Shown here: positions 27,181 to 36,745 of the stretch, in pieces
Layout: each line of letters opens with the position of its first letter
How positions within the stretch are numbered: the stretch's first letter is position 1
NCBI GenBank assembly: GCA_945869695.1
Contig: CAMBPV010000002.1
Location: 1 to 64,000 of the forward strand
DNA length: 64,000 nt
Reading direction: 5' to 3'
Source of the DNA: Prosthecobacter debontii
GTDB taxonomy: Bacteria; Verrucomicrobiota; Verrucomicrobiia; Verrucomicrobiales; Verrucomicrobiaceae
Translations under genes and position numbers: made by a program
The notes under the pieces: model-generated
Told to the model about the DNA's origin: nothing
Databases searched by the model: none
Seen by the model: the letters and a program-made list of their open reading frames with translations, nothing else

Positions 27181-28950
27181 ATGCTGAAATACTGTCCCGA
27201 TCTCTACCACTACCAGCGCCGTCAGACCCGCGTCTGCATGGTGGGAAACATCGGCATCGGAGGGGACAATCCCATCCGTGTGCAGTCGATGCTCACGAGC
27301 GATACGAGGGATGCCGCAGCCTGCGTCAAAGAGGCCCTTGAGCTCGCTTCCGTTGGTTGTGAGATCGTCCGCGTCACTGCTCAGACCCGCGTCATTGCCG
27401 AGAATCTTCAGCACATCCGCGATGGCATCCGCGCAGCGGGCTGTGATGTGCCGCTCGTGGCTGATATCCATTTCAAGCCCGATGCCGCCATGGAGGCCGT
27501 CAAGTGGGTGGAAAAAGTCCGCGTGAACCCGGGCAATTACGCGGACAAAAAGAAGTTCGCCGTCAAGGAATACACCGACGAGCAATACGCCGAGGAAGTA
27601 GCCTACATGGAAGCTCAGTTCGTGCCCCTCGTGCAGGAGTGTAAGCGCCTCGGCCGCGCCATGCGGATCGGCACCAATCATGGCAGCCTCAGTGACCGCA
27701 TCATGAACCGCCATGGCGACACGCCCCACGGCATGGTGGAAAGCGCTTTGGAGTTTGCCCGCATCGCACGCGCCCACGACTATCACAATTTCCTCTTCTC
27801 GATGAAGGCCAGCAATCCGAAGGTCATGATCGAGGCCTATCGGCTGCTCGTGGCGCATTTGAATGAATTGGGCAGCGACTGGAATTACCCCATCCACCTC
27901 GGGGTCACTGAAGCGGGTGATGGCGAGGATGGCCGCATCAAAAGCGCCATTGGCATCGGTTCCCTTTTGGCAGACGGTATTGGCGACACCATCCGCGTCT
28001 CGCTGACCGAAGACGCCGTTCATGAGATTCCGGTGGCAAAAGCGATCGTCACTTGCAACACCCGAATCGCCCAAAAGGGCAGCGCGAACGAGTGTCCAGT
28101 CAGAAAACACGATCCCTTCAGTTACGAAAGGCGGAAATCGGAGCACCTCACCGTCGGCACCATAGCCGTCGGCGGAGAGGAAACCGTACGGGTTTTCACC
28201 TCTCGCGCCAAGTGGGATGCCGTCGCGCACAAGCTCGATAAGCTCGGCGATTTCCAACCTGAAATCGTGATCGAAGACAGCGGCGTCCTTGCTTTGGACC
28301 CCCGAGACGCGAGTGCGATCGCGAGTCTCAATGCCGCATCTTCCGCGCAGCTCGTCACCGTCAGGGATGGACTCGACCTCGCGCCGATCCACGCCTTTCG
28401 ACTCCTCGCTGCAAAAGTGGACGCCCGTCACCCGATCCTTCTCAAGGACACCCTCACACCACCTGCAGAGTCCACCGATTTTCAAAACGCGCTGCTCACG
28501 GCAGCCACCAACATCGGTTCACTTTTGTGCGATGGCATCGGCGATGCCGTCATCGTCCAAGGCGAGACCTCGCCCGGGCAGTCGCTGCGCATCAGCTACA
28601 ATATCCTCCAAGCCGCCGGCGCGCGCATCTTCAAGACCGACTACGTGGCCTGTCCGAGCTGTGGGCGCACGCTGTTCAATCTGCAAAACACCACGCAGAA
28701 AATCCGCGCATCGACGGGTCATCTCAAAGGCGTGCGAATCGCCGTCATGGGCTGCATCGTCAATGGTCCGGGCGAAATGGCGGACGCCGATTTTGGGTAC
28801 GTCGGCGGCGCTCCCGGCAAGATCAATCTCTACGTGGGCAAGACTGCCGTGAAGTTTAATATCCCCGAGGAAGAGGCCGTCGAGCGCCTCGTGGACCTCA
28901 TCCGGGAACATGGCAAATGGGTGGATGCACCGCCTGTCGTCGCCGCCTGA
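27181..28950 (+). CDS. ispG: 4-hydroxy-3-methylbut-2-enyl diphosphate synthase, long form
   Basis: MEP-pathway enzyme converting MEcPP to HMBPP. At 589 residues it is the long, three-domain type known from plants, Chlamydiae and Bacteroidetes, in which a middle domain is inserted between the TIM barrel (residues 1-270; NPIRVQSMLTSDTRD, PLVADIHFKPDAAMEAV) and the Fe-S domain. The [4Fe-4S] ligands are the CPSC motif near residue 490 (ACPSCGRTLFNL) and the Cys in GCIVNGPGEM near 524. Lies 15 nt after rseP and 9 nt before trmB in one transcription unit. Confidence 0.96.
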   Translation: MLKYCPDLYHYQRRQTRVCMVGNIGIGGDNPIRVQSMLTSDTRDAAACVKEALELASVGCEIVRVTAQTRVIAENLQHIRDGIRAAGCDVPLVADIHFKPDAAMEAVKWVEKVRVNPGNYADKKKFAVKEYTDEQYAEEVAYMEAQFVPLVQECKRLGRAMRIGTNHGSLSDRIMNRHGDTPHGMVESALEFARIARAHDYHNFLFSMKASNPKVMIEAYRLLVAHLNELGSDWNYPIHLGVTEAGDGEDGRIKSAIGIGSLLADGIGDTIRVSLTEDAVHEIPVAKAIVTCNTRIAQKGSANECPVRKHDPFSYERRKSEHLTVGTIAVGGEETVRVFTSRAKWDAVAHKLDKLGDFQPEIVIEDSGVLALDPRDASAIASLNAASSAQLVTVRDGLDLAPIHAFRLLAAKVDARHPILLKDTLTPPAESTDFQNALLTAATNIGSLLCDGIGDAVIVQGETSPGQSLRISYNILQAAGARIFKTDYVACPSCGRTLFNLQNTTQKIRASTGHLKGVRIAVMGCIVNGPGEMADADFGYVGGAPGKINLYVGKTAVKFNIPEEEAVERLVDLIREHGKWVDAPPVVAA

Positions 28951-28959
28951 GCACGCCCG

Positions 28960-29553
28960 ATGTCCGTCTTTGTTCCCAGTGATTACTTCCGCGAACTCCG
29001 GCGGGATGAGATCTTCCCAGATCCCTCTCGTCCCATGGAGATCGACCTCGGTTGCGGTGAGGGCACCTTCACCGCTGCCATGGCTCCTCAGTTTCCTGAG
29101 CGCGATTTTCTCGCCGTCGAGCGCATCCTTTGCCGGGTAGAATCCACCTCCAAAAAAATCAATCGCACCGGAGTCGAGAACGCCAAAGTCATGCGGCTCG
29201 AGAGCGCCTATGTCGTGGGTTGGTTGCTCCCTCCGGCCTGCGTCTCCCGCCTGCATCTGCTCTGCCCCGATCCTTGGCCGAAAAAGCGCCATGAGCGCAA
29301 TCGATTGATCAACAATGTCGAGTTTCTCACCGGACTGGAGCGCATCTTGATTCCAGGTGGCGAGTTCCTCCTCAAGACCGATCATCCCGAGTATTTTGAG
29401 AATGCCATCGAGAGCCTCTCCCAGCGAAGCGGCTTTGAGCGCATCGACTGGCCAGAAGATGCCTTCTTCTATCCGCAGACTGACTTTGAAAAACACTGGC
29501 TGAGACGCGGGCTGTCCATCAACCGCGCTCGCTGGCGAAAACGCGAGGCCTGA
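28960..29553 (+). CDS. trmB: tRNA (guanine-46-N7)-methyltransferase
   Basis: SAM-dependent m7G46 modification of tRNA, cytosolic. The 197-residue protein has SAM motif I EIDLGCGEGTFTAAMA, and the diagnostic TrmB segment LLCPDPWPKKRHERNRLI; LLKTDHPEYFE matches motif with the conserved Thr-Asp. Slightly shorter than E. coli TrmB (239 residues) because the N-terminal extension is absent. It follows ispG by 9 nt and precedes the AlkC-like gene by 6 nt. Confidence 0.94.
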   Translation: MSVFVPSDYFRELRRDEIFPDPSRPMEIDLGCGEGTFTAAMAPQFPERDFLAVERILCRVESTSKKINRTGVENAKVMRLESAYVVGWLLPPACVSRLHLLCPDPWPKKRHERNRLINNVEFLTGLERILIPGGEFLLKTDHPEYFENAIESLSQRSGFERIDWPEDAFFYPQTDFEKHWLRRGLSINRARWRKREA

Positions 29554-29559
29554 TCCATC

Positions 29560-30654
29560 ATGGCTGAAGACACACCCGCTGCATTGAAGGATTGGTTTGA
29601 TGAAGCGCGCTACCGCAGCATCGCCGCGCAACTTTCAACCATTGAGCCCAAGTTCCGCACCGACGTCTTTCTGCCTCTGGTGCTCGATGGGCTTGAACCC
29701 CGCTCCCTCATGGAGCGCCTGCACCAGTGCTCCCTAGCCACCGGAGCAGCCCTGCCCGGCACTTATCGGGCAAAACTCAGCGTCCTGAAAAAACTCGCAC
29801 CGCTTCTCGACCATAACTTTGTCAGCATCTTTCTCTGCGATTTCGTGGCGACCTTCGGAGCTGATGACTTTGACCACTCGCTGGACGCCCTCGCCTACTT
29901 CACCTGTTTTGGCTCGGGTGAGTTCGCGGTTCGCCCCTTCATCATTGCCGATCAAGAGCGGACCTTCACCGCCCTGCACCGCTGGGCTAAACATGAGAAC
30001 GAGCACGTCCGACGACTGGCCAGTGAGGGCTCGCGTCCCCGTCTGCCGTGGGGCACCCGCTTGCCCTCGCTCGTTCGCGATCCCTCTCCCGTTTTGCCCT
30101 TGCTGGAGCAGCTGAAAAGCGATCCCGCCATCTACGTCCGCCGCTCGGTTGCGAATCACCTCAACGACATCACCAAAGATCACCCTGAGCGTGTTCTTGA
30201 TCTTCTCTCCGCTTGGGATCTCACCCAGCCCGATCACCGCTGGATCGCCAAACAAGCCTGCCGGACCCTGATCAAACGCGGCCATCCCCGAGCCCTCGCG
30301 CTCTTCGGTTTTGGGAAAAAGCCCGAAGTCACCGCCACGCTTCAAGCCACTCCCGCACAGCTCGAGCTTGGCGACCGACTCACGCTCACCGCCCGACTCA
30401 AGTCCACGTCAAAAAAGGCCCAGCGCCTCGCGATTGATTACGTCATCCATTACGTCAAAGCGCGCGGCGTCACTGCCGAGAAAGTCTTCAAGTGGACCGA
30501 GATCGATCTCCCACCTGGTGCCATCCTCGAACTCTCCCGCAGCCAGCAAATTCGCGATTTCACCACCCGCAAGCATCACCCCGGACACCACAAGCTCGAG
30601 CTCCAGATCAACGGTCACCGAGTTGCCTCTGCTGCCTTTGAGCTTCTGAGTTGA
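29560..30654 (+). CDS. AlkC-like DNA alkylation repair protein
   Basis: A 364-residue HEAT-like-repeat protein of the AlkC/AlkD superfamily, DNA glycosylases that remove N3- and N7-alkylated purines. The helical repeat part spans about residues 1-245 and includes WAKHENEHVRRLASEGSRPRLPWG and IYVRRSVANHLNDITKDHPE, the latter motif characteristic of AlkC. Residues 255-364 form an all-beta, Ig-like domain (ELGDRLTLTARLKST, HHPGHHKLELQINGHRVAS), which is the feature that separates AlkC from AlkD. Last gene of the rseP-ispG-trmB run; only 6 nt follow trmB. Confidence 0.85.
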   Translation: MAEDTPAALKDWFDEARYRSIAAQLSTIEPKFRTDVFLPLVLDGLEPRSLMERLHQCSLATGAALPGTYRAKLSVLKKLAPLLDHNFVSIFLCDFVATFGADDFDHSLDALAYFTCFGSGEFAVRPFIIADQERTFTALHRWAKHENEHVRRLASEGSRPRLPWGTRLPSLVRDPSPVLPLLEQLKSDPAIYVRRSVANHLNDITKDHPERVLDLLSAWDLTQPDHRWIAKQACRTLIKRGHPRALALFGFGKKPEVTATLQATPAQLELGDRLTLTARLKSTSKKAQRLAIDYVIHYVKARGVTAEKVFKWTEIDLPPGAILELSRSQQIRDFTTRKHHPGHHKLELQINGHRVASAAFELLS

Positions 30655-30683
30655 GAGGCAAAGTGCCTTGGCTAAAAATGAGA

Positions 30684-30716
30684 AAACTGCACGCCAGCGC
30701 TGCTGACATGCAGTTT
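30684..30716. terminator. Bidirectional hairpin terminator candidate
   Basis: AAACTGCA (30684-30691) and TGCAGTTT (30709-30716) form an 8-bp perfect stem with a 17-nt loop. On the minus strand the stem is followed by TTTTCTCATTTTT, a good intrinsic-terminator tail for the small lipoprotein gene; on the plus strand it would end the AlkC-like transcript. It is one of the few convergent junctions here with room for a terminator. Confidence 0.5.
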
Positions 30717-30736
30717 CCGTTCGGTTTCAAAAGAAA

Positions 30737-30976
30737 CTACTGAGCTTTCTTGGCTTCAGTTGCGGCCTTGTTGGCAGCATTCAAGGCCTGACCTTGCGGA
30801 GTGGCCGCAGCGCCTTTCTTGGCCAGGCTGGTAGCAGTGGCCATCTTCCCTTTTTCAGGGGTTTCACAGGCCTCTTTTTTGTCTCCGGCTTTGCAGCAGG
30901 AAGAGCAGGCTTCTTTCTTCGCCGTGGTGCATGAGGCGAGTCCGGTGATGGCTAGGGCAAGGATCAGTTTTTTCAT
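30737..30976 (-). CDS. Small lysine- and cysteine-rich lipoprotein
   Basis: A 79-residue protein from ATG 30976 with the lipoprotein signal MKKLILALAITGLASC (lipobox LASC). The mature part is short, with a cysteine cluster (ACSSCCKAGDKKEACE) that could bind metal or form disulfides, then an Ala/Lys-rich low-complexity tail. No family recognised. Its own stretch of plus-strand overlap is a shadow. Confidence 0.6.
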   Translation of the reverse strand: MKKLILALAITGLASCTTAKKEACSSCCKAGDKKEACETPEKGKMATATSLAKKGAAATPQGQALNAANKAATEAKKAQ

Positions 30977-31141
30977 GGTCTGGGTATCTGTGGGTATGGA
31001 TTTCACTTTTGCGGGACCTGTTCTGAATGGAGCTCAGGTGACCGCAATGGCGGCCATGCTGATCGTGAAAGCCGTGATAATCAAGCACCCGTTGCCTTGC
31101 TTGAGGTCTGATCGTGTGTCAAAAAGGAGCCTCATCCCTCT

Positions 31142-32815
31142 GTGACTGGCACCTCGATCCAAAATCTTCGTTTGTTCGGCCTGCGGCTGTTTCGCGTCTC
31201 GGTCCTCGTGGCGGCGATTCTATTGATTCGCAATGAGTCTCACTCAGATGCCGAGGAACGCCTGCTGACGGTGGAGCAGGTGAAGGATTTTTTTCCGAGT
31301 GCCGCCAGCCTGGACACCCGTCGGGATCCGGCCGTGGTGCAGGATGCGGATGGCGGTACCTTGGGTTTTGCCGCGACGACGGCACCCGGTTCAAACGATG
31401 TGATCGGTTATTCGGGGCCGACCCATTCCCTCCTTGCACTCGACTCGGGTGGTGCGATCACGGGCCTCCGAATCCTCAAGAGTGAGGATACACCCGATCA
31501 CCTCGCGGAAGTCATTCGCGACCGATCTTTTTTTGCGCAGTTTAGAGGCTTAAAAATGGGAGACCGGCTGGAAAAGGTGCACGCCGTATCAGGTGCGACG
31601 CTCACAAGTCTGGCCATCGCTGAAGGGGTCTTGAAACGATTGGGTCAGGAGTCTGAGTCCCTGCGTTTCCCGGAAGCCATCACGCTCGAGGAAGTGAAAA
31701 GGCTGGAACCCCAAGCGGTCTCGCTCCGGCCTGCGAAAGGTTTTCGCGGCGGATTCGAGGTGATCGATGCGAAAGGAGCCCGTTTAGCCATAGCCACGCG
31801 CACGTCTCCGGTGGCCGATGCCATTGTGGGATACAAAGGACCCACTGATGTGCTCATGCTCCTCAGCCCCGATGCGAAGACCCTGCGCAGCATCCGCGTG
31901 CGAAAGAGTTTCGAAACCAAACGCTACCTCGGTTACGTGACCGGGGATGATTACTTCATGCGCTTGTTTGATGGGAAAAGCATCGATCAATTGAGTCAGC
32001 TCGACTTTGAGAAAGAAAAAATCGAGGGTGTTTCAGGTGCGACTCAGACGAGTTGGGCACTCGCCGAGGGATTGAAACAAAGGGCCAACCGTCTGCTTTC
32101 GGATCTGCGAGAGCAGGTTCCTGCGTATGCAAAGATACGTTGGCGCTGGCAGGACACAGGACACTTGATGGTGATTTTATCCGCCCTTGTGATGGCGTTT
32201 ACTCGATTGCGAGGCCAGGCGATGGCTCGGAATCTTCATCACCTTTTCCTCGTGATTTACGGCGGCTTTTGGGTGGGTGAGTTGCTATCCCAGGGACTGT
32301 TTGTTGGTTGGGCTCGGCATGGTGTGCCTTGGAAGAATGCACCGGGACTCGTGCTCTTGGGAGTGGTGGCTCTGACGGCTCCGATCTTCACACGGCGACA
32401 GCTCTACTGTCACCAGATCTGTCCGCACGGGGCGCTCCAGCAACTGCTCATGAAAAGATTGAAGTGGCAATGGTCGCCACCGCCGCGCGTGGCAAAGGCA
32501 TTGGAAAAAGTGCCCTACGCGCTTTTGTGGGTTGTGCTTTTCGTCGCCATCACCCGGGTCTCGTTTGATCTCAATGGCATCGAGCCTTTTGATGCCTACC
32601 TCTTCACCATAGCTGGCGCCGCAGCGATCTTGATTGCTCTCATCGGATTGGTCTTCTCTCTTTTCACTCCGATGGCCTACTGCAAATACGGCTGCCCGAC
32701 AGGGGCGCTCTTTAAGCTTCTGCGCTCGAGCGGAGAAGCAGACCGCTTTGGTCTGCGCGATTGGGGTGCACTCGGTGCTCTCGCATTGGGAATCGTGCTG
32801 GCCATTGCCTATTAG
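31142..32815 (+). CDS. NosR-like membrane protein with two flavinylation sites
   Basis: A 557-residue membrane electron-transfer protein starting at GTG 31142. After a signal-anchor (residues 15-30) come two extracytoplasmic FMN-binding domains, each with an ApbE flavinylation motif: VSGATLTS (Thr153) and VSGATQTS (Thr301). The C-terminal half holds about five membrane helices and two CxxxCP motifs (CHQICPHG near 423 and CKYGCPTG near 515), as in NosR/NapH/PceC-type proteins. The acidic residue usually three before SGAT is His and Glu here. The next gene encodes ApbE, which attaches FMN to such Thr residues, so the pair is functionally linked. Role inferred: quinol-linked electron supply to periplasmic reductases. 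Confidence 0.88.
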   Translation: MTGTSIQNLRLFGLRLFRVSVLVAAILLIRNESHSDAEERLLTVEQVKDFFPSAASLDTRRDPAVVQDADGGTLGFAATTAPGSNDVIGYSGPTHSLLALDSGGAITGLRILKSEDTPDHLAEVIRDRSFFAQFRGLKMGDRLEKVHAVSGATLTSLAIAEGVLKRLGQESESLRFPEAITLEEVKRLEPQAVSLRPAKGFRGGFEVIDAKGARLAIATRTSPVADAIVGYKGPTDVLMLLSPDAKTLRSIRVRKSFETKRYLGYVTGDDYFMRLFDGKSIDQLSQLDFEKEKIEGVSGATQTSWALAEGLKQRANRLLSDLREQVPAYAKIRWRWQDTGHLMVILSALVMAFTRLRGQAMARNLHHLFLVIYGGFWVGELLSQGLFVGWARHGVPWKNAPGLVLLGVVALTAPIFTRRQLYCHQICPHGALQQLLMKRLKWQWSPPPRVAKALEKVPYALLWVVLFVAITRVSFDLNGIEPFDAYLFTIAGAAAILIALIGLVFSLFTPMAYCKYGCPTGALFKLLRSSGEADRFGLRDWGALGALALGIVLAIAY

Positions 32816-32820
32816 CCTCG

Positions 32821-33783
32821 ATGAGCGCTCCACGATTTTTCAGACTTGGCACCCTGCTCTGCTTTCTTCTCCCATCCTGCCAGCCGGAGGATCAAGCCGC
32901 ACTCGGCGGAAAAACCATGGGCACCACCTGGTCACTGCAAATCGCACGCCCCCTGACCACCGGAGAACGGGGGAAACTTCAGCAGCGACTGACAAGCGAG
33001 CTTGATTCGATCGAGCGTGTCTTTTCGACATGGAATCCTGATTCCGCGATCTCTCGTTTCAATGAATCGAAAAGCACGGAAACCATCCCAGTGACTTGGC
33101 CGCTGGCGCAGGTCCTCGCCTCTGCTCTTGATCTATCACGGCAGACCGAAGGCGCATTTGATCCCACGATGGGTCCCCTCATTGAACTCTGGGGGTTCGG
33201 CTCAGGAGGAAGAAGAACCGAACCTCCGACTCCCGATGAGATCAGCACCGCTCTCTCGAAGTGTGGGGCAGACAAACTCACCGTCACCCTGAATCCGCCC
33301 ACGTTGCGAAAGGCCATCCCGGATCTAGAGGTGAACCCCTCAGCGCTCGTCGAAGGCTATGCGGCGGATCAGCTCAGACATCTCCTCAAGTCCAGCGGGT
33401 ATGAGGGTTGGCTCCTGGAGATTGGCGGAGATATTCTCGCCGATGGCCTTTCTCCCGACGGCAGACCGTGGCGAGTGGGCATTCAGACTCCTGGCGCTGC
33501 CCTGAACGATTCCTTTTCTGATCTGCCTCTCTCCAATCAAGCGCTCGCCACCTCCGGCACTTACCGCCAGCGTTTCGAGCACGGCGGGCGCATCTACTCT
33601 CACCTGATCGACCCGAAGACTGGCTGGCCCATCGAGACCAAGCTGGTTTCCGTTTCCGTCGTCTCGCCCTCGTGCATGAAGGCCGATGCTTTCGCCACGG
33701 CCTTGATGATTTTGGGGCGTCAGAGAGGCGAGCCATTGGCCCAAAGGCAGGGTCTGCGCGTCTTTTGGATCGAGGAAAACTGA
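32821..33783 (+). CDS. apbE: FAD:protein FMN transferase
   Basis: Transfers FMN from FAD to Thr in the SGAT motif of target proteins, outside the cytoplasmic membrane. The 320-residue protein starts at ATG 32821, 5 nt after the NosR-like gene, and has a lipoprotein signal (FRLGTLLCFLLPSC). ApbE hallmarks: GKTMGTTWSLQI, STWNPDSAISRFNES, LVEGYAADQLRHLL, WLLEIGGDILADG and the metal-binding MKADAFATALMILG. Its acceptor is almost certainly the neighbouring NosR-like protein with two sites. Confidence 0.95.
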   Translation: MSAPRFFRLGTLLCFLLPSCQPEDQAALGGKTMGTTWSLQIARPLTTGERGKLQQRLTSELDSIERVFSTWNPDSAISRFNESKSTETIPVTWPLAQVLASALDLSRQTEGAFDPTMGPLIELWGFGSGGRRTEPPTPDEISTALSKCGADKLTVTLNPPTLRKAIPDLEVNPSALVEGYAADQLRHLLKSSGYEGWLLEIGGDILADGLSPDGRPWRVGIQTPGAALNDSFSDLPLSNQALATSGTYRQRFEHGGRIYSHLIDPKTGWPIETKLVSVSVVSPSCMKADAFATALMILGRQRGEPLAQRQGLRVFWIEEN

Positions 33784-33868
33784 GATTCACGGAGCGCCGG
33801 GAAAAAGAGCGCTCACGGCTTGTTTTCCGTAGCACGCAGGGGCAGCACAAGCTAGGATCGCCGCGCCC

Positions 33869-34843
33869 ATGGTGCGACTGATCACACAGCAAGGACAACT
33901 CATTGACTGGAACGAGGAGAAGACCCATCCGTTTCCAGACAACTTGGTGTTCCTGGATCTGCTCAACCCCTCCCGCACGGAGGAGTTGGACGCCGAAAAA
34001 TGGCTCGAGTATCAGCTTCCGACACGGGAAGAAATGCAGGAGATCGAGGAGTCCAGCCGGTTGTATTCCGAGAAGGGTGCTCTTTACATGACGGCATGGA
34101 TTCCCGTGGGTCTCGACACGCCAGATCCGGATACGACGCCCATTTCGTTCGTGCTTGCACCCGACTGTCTCACGACCGTTCGCTACGCAGATCCGCTAGC
34201 CTTCCGCGCCCTCGCAGATCAGGTGAAACGTCAGTGCAAAATGCCCATCTCCAGTGATGCCGTTTTCTTGCTGCTCTGTGAGTTGATCATTGGCCGCATC
34301 GCGGATGCCCTCCAGAATGTCGAAGGTGATCTGAAACGCATCAATCGAGAAATCTTTGTGGTGAACCCGAGCAAAGCCAGCACGACGGTGGAGCGCGATC
34401 TGGCAGAGGTCATCAAGCTCCTCGGCCGCCGCAGTGCACTGGTGGCAAATTTGCGCGAGAGCCTCGTCAGCATCAGCCGCATCCTTCAGTTCTTCCTGAA
34501 CAATGGCGCATCCTGGATGAGTGGCGCACTGGCCGCCCAGTTCAGAAGCGTCATGCGAGACGTTAAATCTCTCGATGACTACACCAATCAGCAGACTCAA
34601 GAAATGACGTTCCTGCTCGAGTCCACCCTGGGCCTCATCAACATCCAGCAGAATCAGATCATCAAGATCTTCACCATTGCCAGCGTGCTCTTCATGCCCC
34701 CGACACTCATCGCGTCCATTTACGGCATGAACCTTCACATCCCGGAGGCAAAATTCGAGTATGCCTACCCGATGGTGATCATCCTCCTCATCATTTCCGC
34801 GGTGATCCCCATCGTGTTCTTCAAGCGGAAGAAGCTTTTGTAA
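33869..34843 (+). CDS. corA: CorA-family divalent cation channel
   Basis: Magnesium/cobalt transport, inner membrane, pentameric. The 324-residue protein has a long soluble N-terminal part, a stalk helix rich in charged residues (DYTNQQTQEMTFLLESTLGLINIQQNQ) and two C-terminal membrane helices. The pore motif YGMN is present (SIYGMNLHIPEAKFEY), followed by the second helix and the basic C-terminus FFKRKKLL. The start ATG 33869 gives MVRLITQQGQL. GT39-like gene starts 15 nt after its stop. Confidence 0.94.
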   Translation: MVRLITQQGQLIDWNEEKTHPFPDNLVFLDLLNPSRTEELDAEKWLEYQLPTREEMQEIEESSRLYSEKGALYMTAWIPVGLDTPDPDTTPISFVLAPDCLTTVRYADPLAFRALADQVKRQCKMPISSDAVFLLLCELIIGRIADALQNVEGDLKRINREIFVVNPSKASTTVERDLAEVIKLLGRRSALVANLRESLVSISRILQFFLNNGASWMSGALAAQFRSVMRDVKSLDDYTNQQTQEMTFLLESTLGLINIQQNQIIKIFTIASVLFMPPTLIASIYGMNLHIPEAKFEYAYPMVIILLIISAVIPIVFFKRKKLL

Positions 34844-34858
34844 TTCTCATCCCGCTCA

Positions 34859-36745
34859 ATGCAGGCTGTCTTGACCTTTCTCTCTTCGATACGGAATCGC
34901 CCAGTCTGGATCGTCGCCGCTCTCGCCATCATTGAGGTGGGGATTCTCCTTTTAGGTCCGGACGTCAAAGAAGCGAGGGCGAAAATAGCCGCGAAGCCCG
35001 GAGACGTTCCTTGGGAAGCCGATGCCGATTTGGGCCTCCATTTAGCAGCCTTGCTGAACGTGGGAATACTTGTCGTCTTAGCCCTCACGACCCGATGGTG
35101 GGCACGCGGTTTTTCGGATCAATCACAGACATCGAAAGAGGTAAAATTAGTCACTAACCCCATGGCTGCGTGGTTCTGGCCACTGGTTCTGGTGGCCGTC
35201 GTTATGGGCACAGCCCTGCGACTGCCCCTCGCCAGTCGCAGCCTCTGGTGGGATGAATGCTGGGTCATCCGACAGTGCTCACACGGCAGTTGGAAGGCTG
35301 ACAAAAAGAACCCCGAAGAGCAAATCTTCTCACCCACTTCGTGGAAGCGCTGCGCCTTCTATTATCAGAAGCCCACCAATCATGTGCCGATGTCATTGGC
35401 GCAAAAAGCGAGCCTCGATACTTGGCGGAAGCTTACCGGTTCCGAGCCTCATGAGATGAGCGATCTCGCAGCCCGAGTTCCTGCTTTGTTGTTTTCTGCG
35501 GCAGCCGTTGCTTTGATGGCCGCCCTGCTCAGGCAATGGGGACGACCAGGCGTCGGGGTCGTGGCTGCGTGGATACTGGCCCTGCACCCTTGGCACATCC
35601 GATACGGAGTCGATGCAAGAGGCTATGCTCTGGTAGTCCCGCTTTGCCTGTCCGCTCTTCTGGCGAGCTCGTGCATCATCGAGACGCGGGGCCGGAAACT
35701 TCGCTACTGGGTGTGGTTGGGATTGAACCAGTTTTTATGGCTGTGGGCTTTTCCCCATGCGCTGCTCGACGTGGGCATCATGTTTGGGATGCTGGGATGG
35801 ATCCTTTTCCGCCAGCAAACCACCGCAGCAGACCGATGGGCTGTCATCGCGAGGCTGATGATCACTCACTTGTTCGCCGCCATGCTGCTGCTTCAGGCAT
35901 TCTTGCCCAACTTCATGCAAGCCAAACGCTGGGCAGGTCAAGAAGCGGACACGCACTACTTTGATCAGACTTTGCTTCTTGAGACCCTCAGCCAAGCGGT
36001 CACGGGATCACCTTGGGAGATCGCGGAGACTTCTTCAGCCTCGGAAACTGAGTCAACGCCCTCGGCTAAATCCCTGTCTGGCACAGCCTTCACTCGTCTG
36101 CTTCTCTTTCCTCTGTTAGCGGTCAGCTTTTTTGGACTTTGGGCCGTCAGCTTTGATCGTGGCAGTCATCATTGGCTCATCTATGGCATCGTCTTGAGCA
36201 CATCGGCCTTTATGCTTCTCACCCGAATAGCAGAGGCCTATTTTTATCCTCGTTTTGCCATGGTTTTGCTCGTGCCCGTCGTCATCGGAATGGCGATGTG
36301 CTGTCGGGATCTTTGGGGCCGCAGTTCCGCCCTCCAGCGCACGCTCGCTGCGGGTCCGGTGCTGGCGGCTTTCCTCCTGGCCAGTCAGCCCGCGCGCTCC
36401 GCCTTATTGAGCCTGCCCTACACCGGTTACCGCGACATCGCAGAATACTTGAGAGCACAGCCCGGCGATCCGCGCGTCGCTTGTTTCGGACTCGGGCGTG
36501 AGGCCCTTCCCGTTTATTACCCGAAGTTTACGGGTGTCGTGACGCCCGCTGAAATTCAGGCCGAGCTCGATCTAGCACGGGCGGAGAAACGAGACCTTTT
36601 TCTCGTTCAAGGCTACGACAGTTTTCACCGCTCTTTTGTTCCCGATGGCTTCAAACTCATCGATGACCCCAGCCTTTTCAAAAAGGTGCGCGACTTCCCC
36701 GGGATCGAGAATCAGTTTCTCTTCCACGTCTTCAAAGCTCAGTAA
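34859..36745 (+). CDS. GT39-like (ArnT/PMT family) membrane glycosyltransferase
   Basis: A 628-residue polytopic protein with about ten membrane helices. The first luminal loop reads LASRSLWWDECWVIRQC, the acidic DE catalytic motif of GT-C type dolichyl/undecaprenyl-phosphate-dependent transferases; HPWHIRYGVDARGYALVVPL matches the second conserved stretch of ArnT/PMT-like proteins. An insertion of low complexity (ETSSASETESTPSAKSLSG) lies mid-protein. Acceptor and sugar cannot be deduced. Its 3' end overlaps the opposing phosphatase gene by 14 nt. Confidence 0.8.
   Translation: MQAVLTFLSSIRNRPVWIVAALAIIEVGILLLGPDVKEARAKIAAKPGDVPWEADADLGLHLAALLNVGILVVLALTTRWWARGFSDQSQTSKEVKLVTNPMAAWFWPLVLVAVVMGTALRLPLASRSLWWDECWVIRQCSHGSWKADKKNPEEQIFSPTSWKRCAFYYQKPTNHVPMSLAQKASLDTWRKLTGSEPHEMSDLAARVPALLFSAAAVALMAALLRQWGRPGVGVVAAWILALHPWHIRYGVDARGYALVVPLCLSALLASSCIIETRGRKLRYWVWLGLNQFLWLWAFPHALLDVGIMFGMLGWILFRQQTTAADRWAVIARLMITHLFAAMLLLQAFLPNFMQAKRWAGQEADTHYFDQTLLLETLSQAVTGSPWEIAETSSASETESTPSAKSLSGTAFTRLLLFPLLAVSFFGLWAVSFDRGSHHWLIYGIVLSTSAFMLLTRIAEAYFYPRFAMVLLVPVVIGMAMCCRDLWGRSSALQRTLAAGPVLAAFLLASQPARSALLSLPYTGYRDIAEYLRAQPGDPRVACFGLGREALPVYYPKFTGVVTPAEIQAELDLARAEKRDLFLVQGYDSFHRSFVPDGFKLIDDPSLFKKVRDFPGIENQFLFHVFKAQ

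Noticed and set aside
26908..28485. 525-codon open frame on the minus strand opposite rseP/ispG
   Set aside because: Covers the end of rseP and most of ispG, both certain; composition shows mirrored codon bias, not a real protein.
28519..29631. 370-codon minus-strand frame opposite ispG and trmB
   Set aside because: Spans two real genes on the other strand and has no motif.
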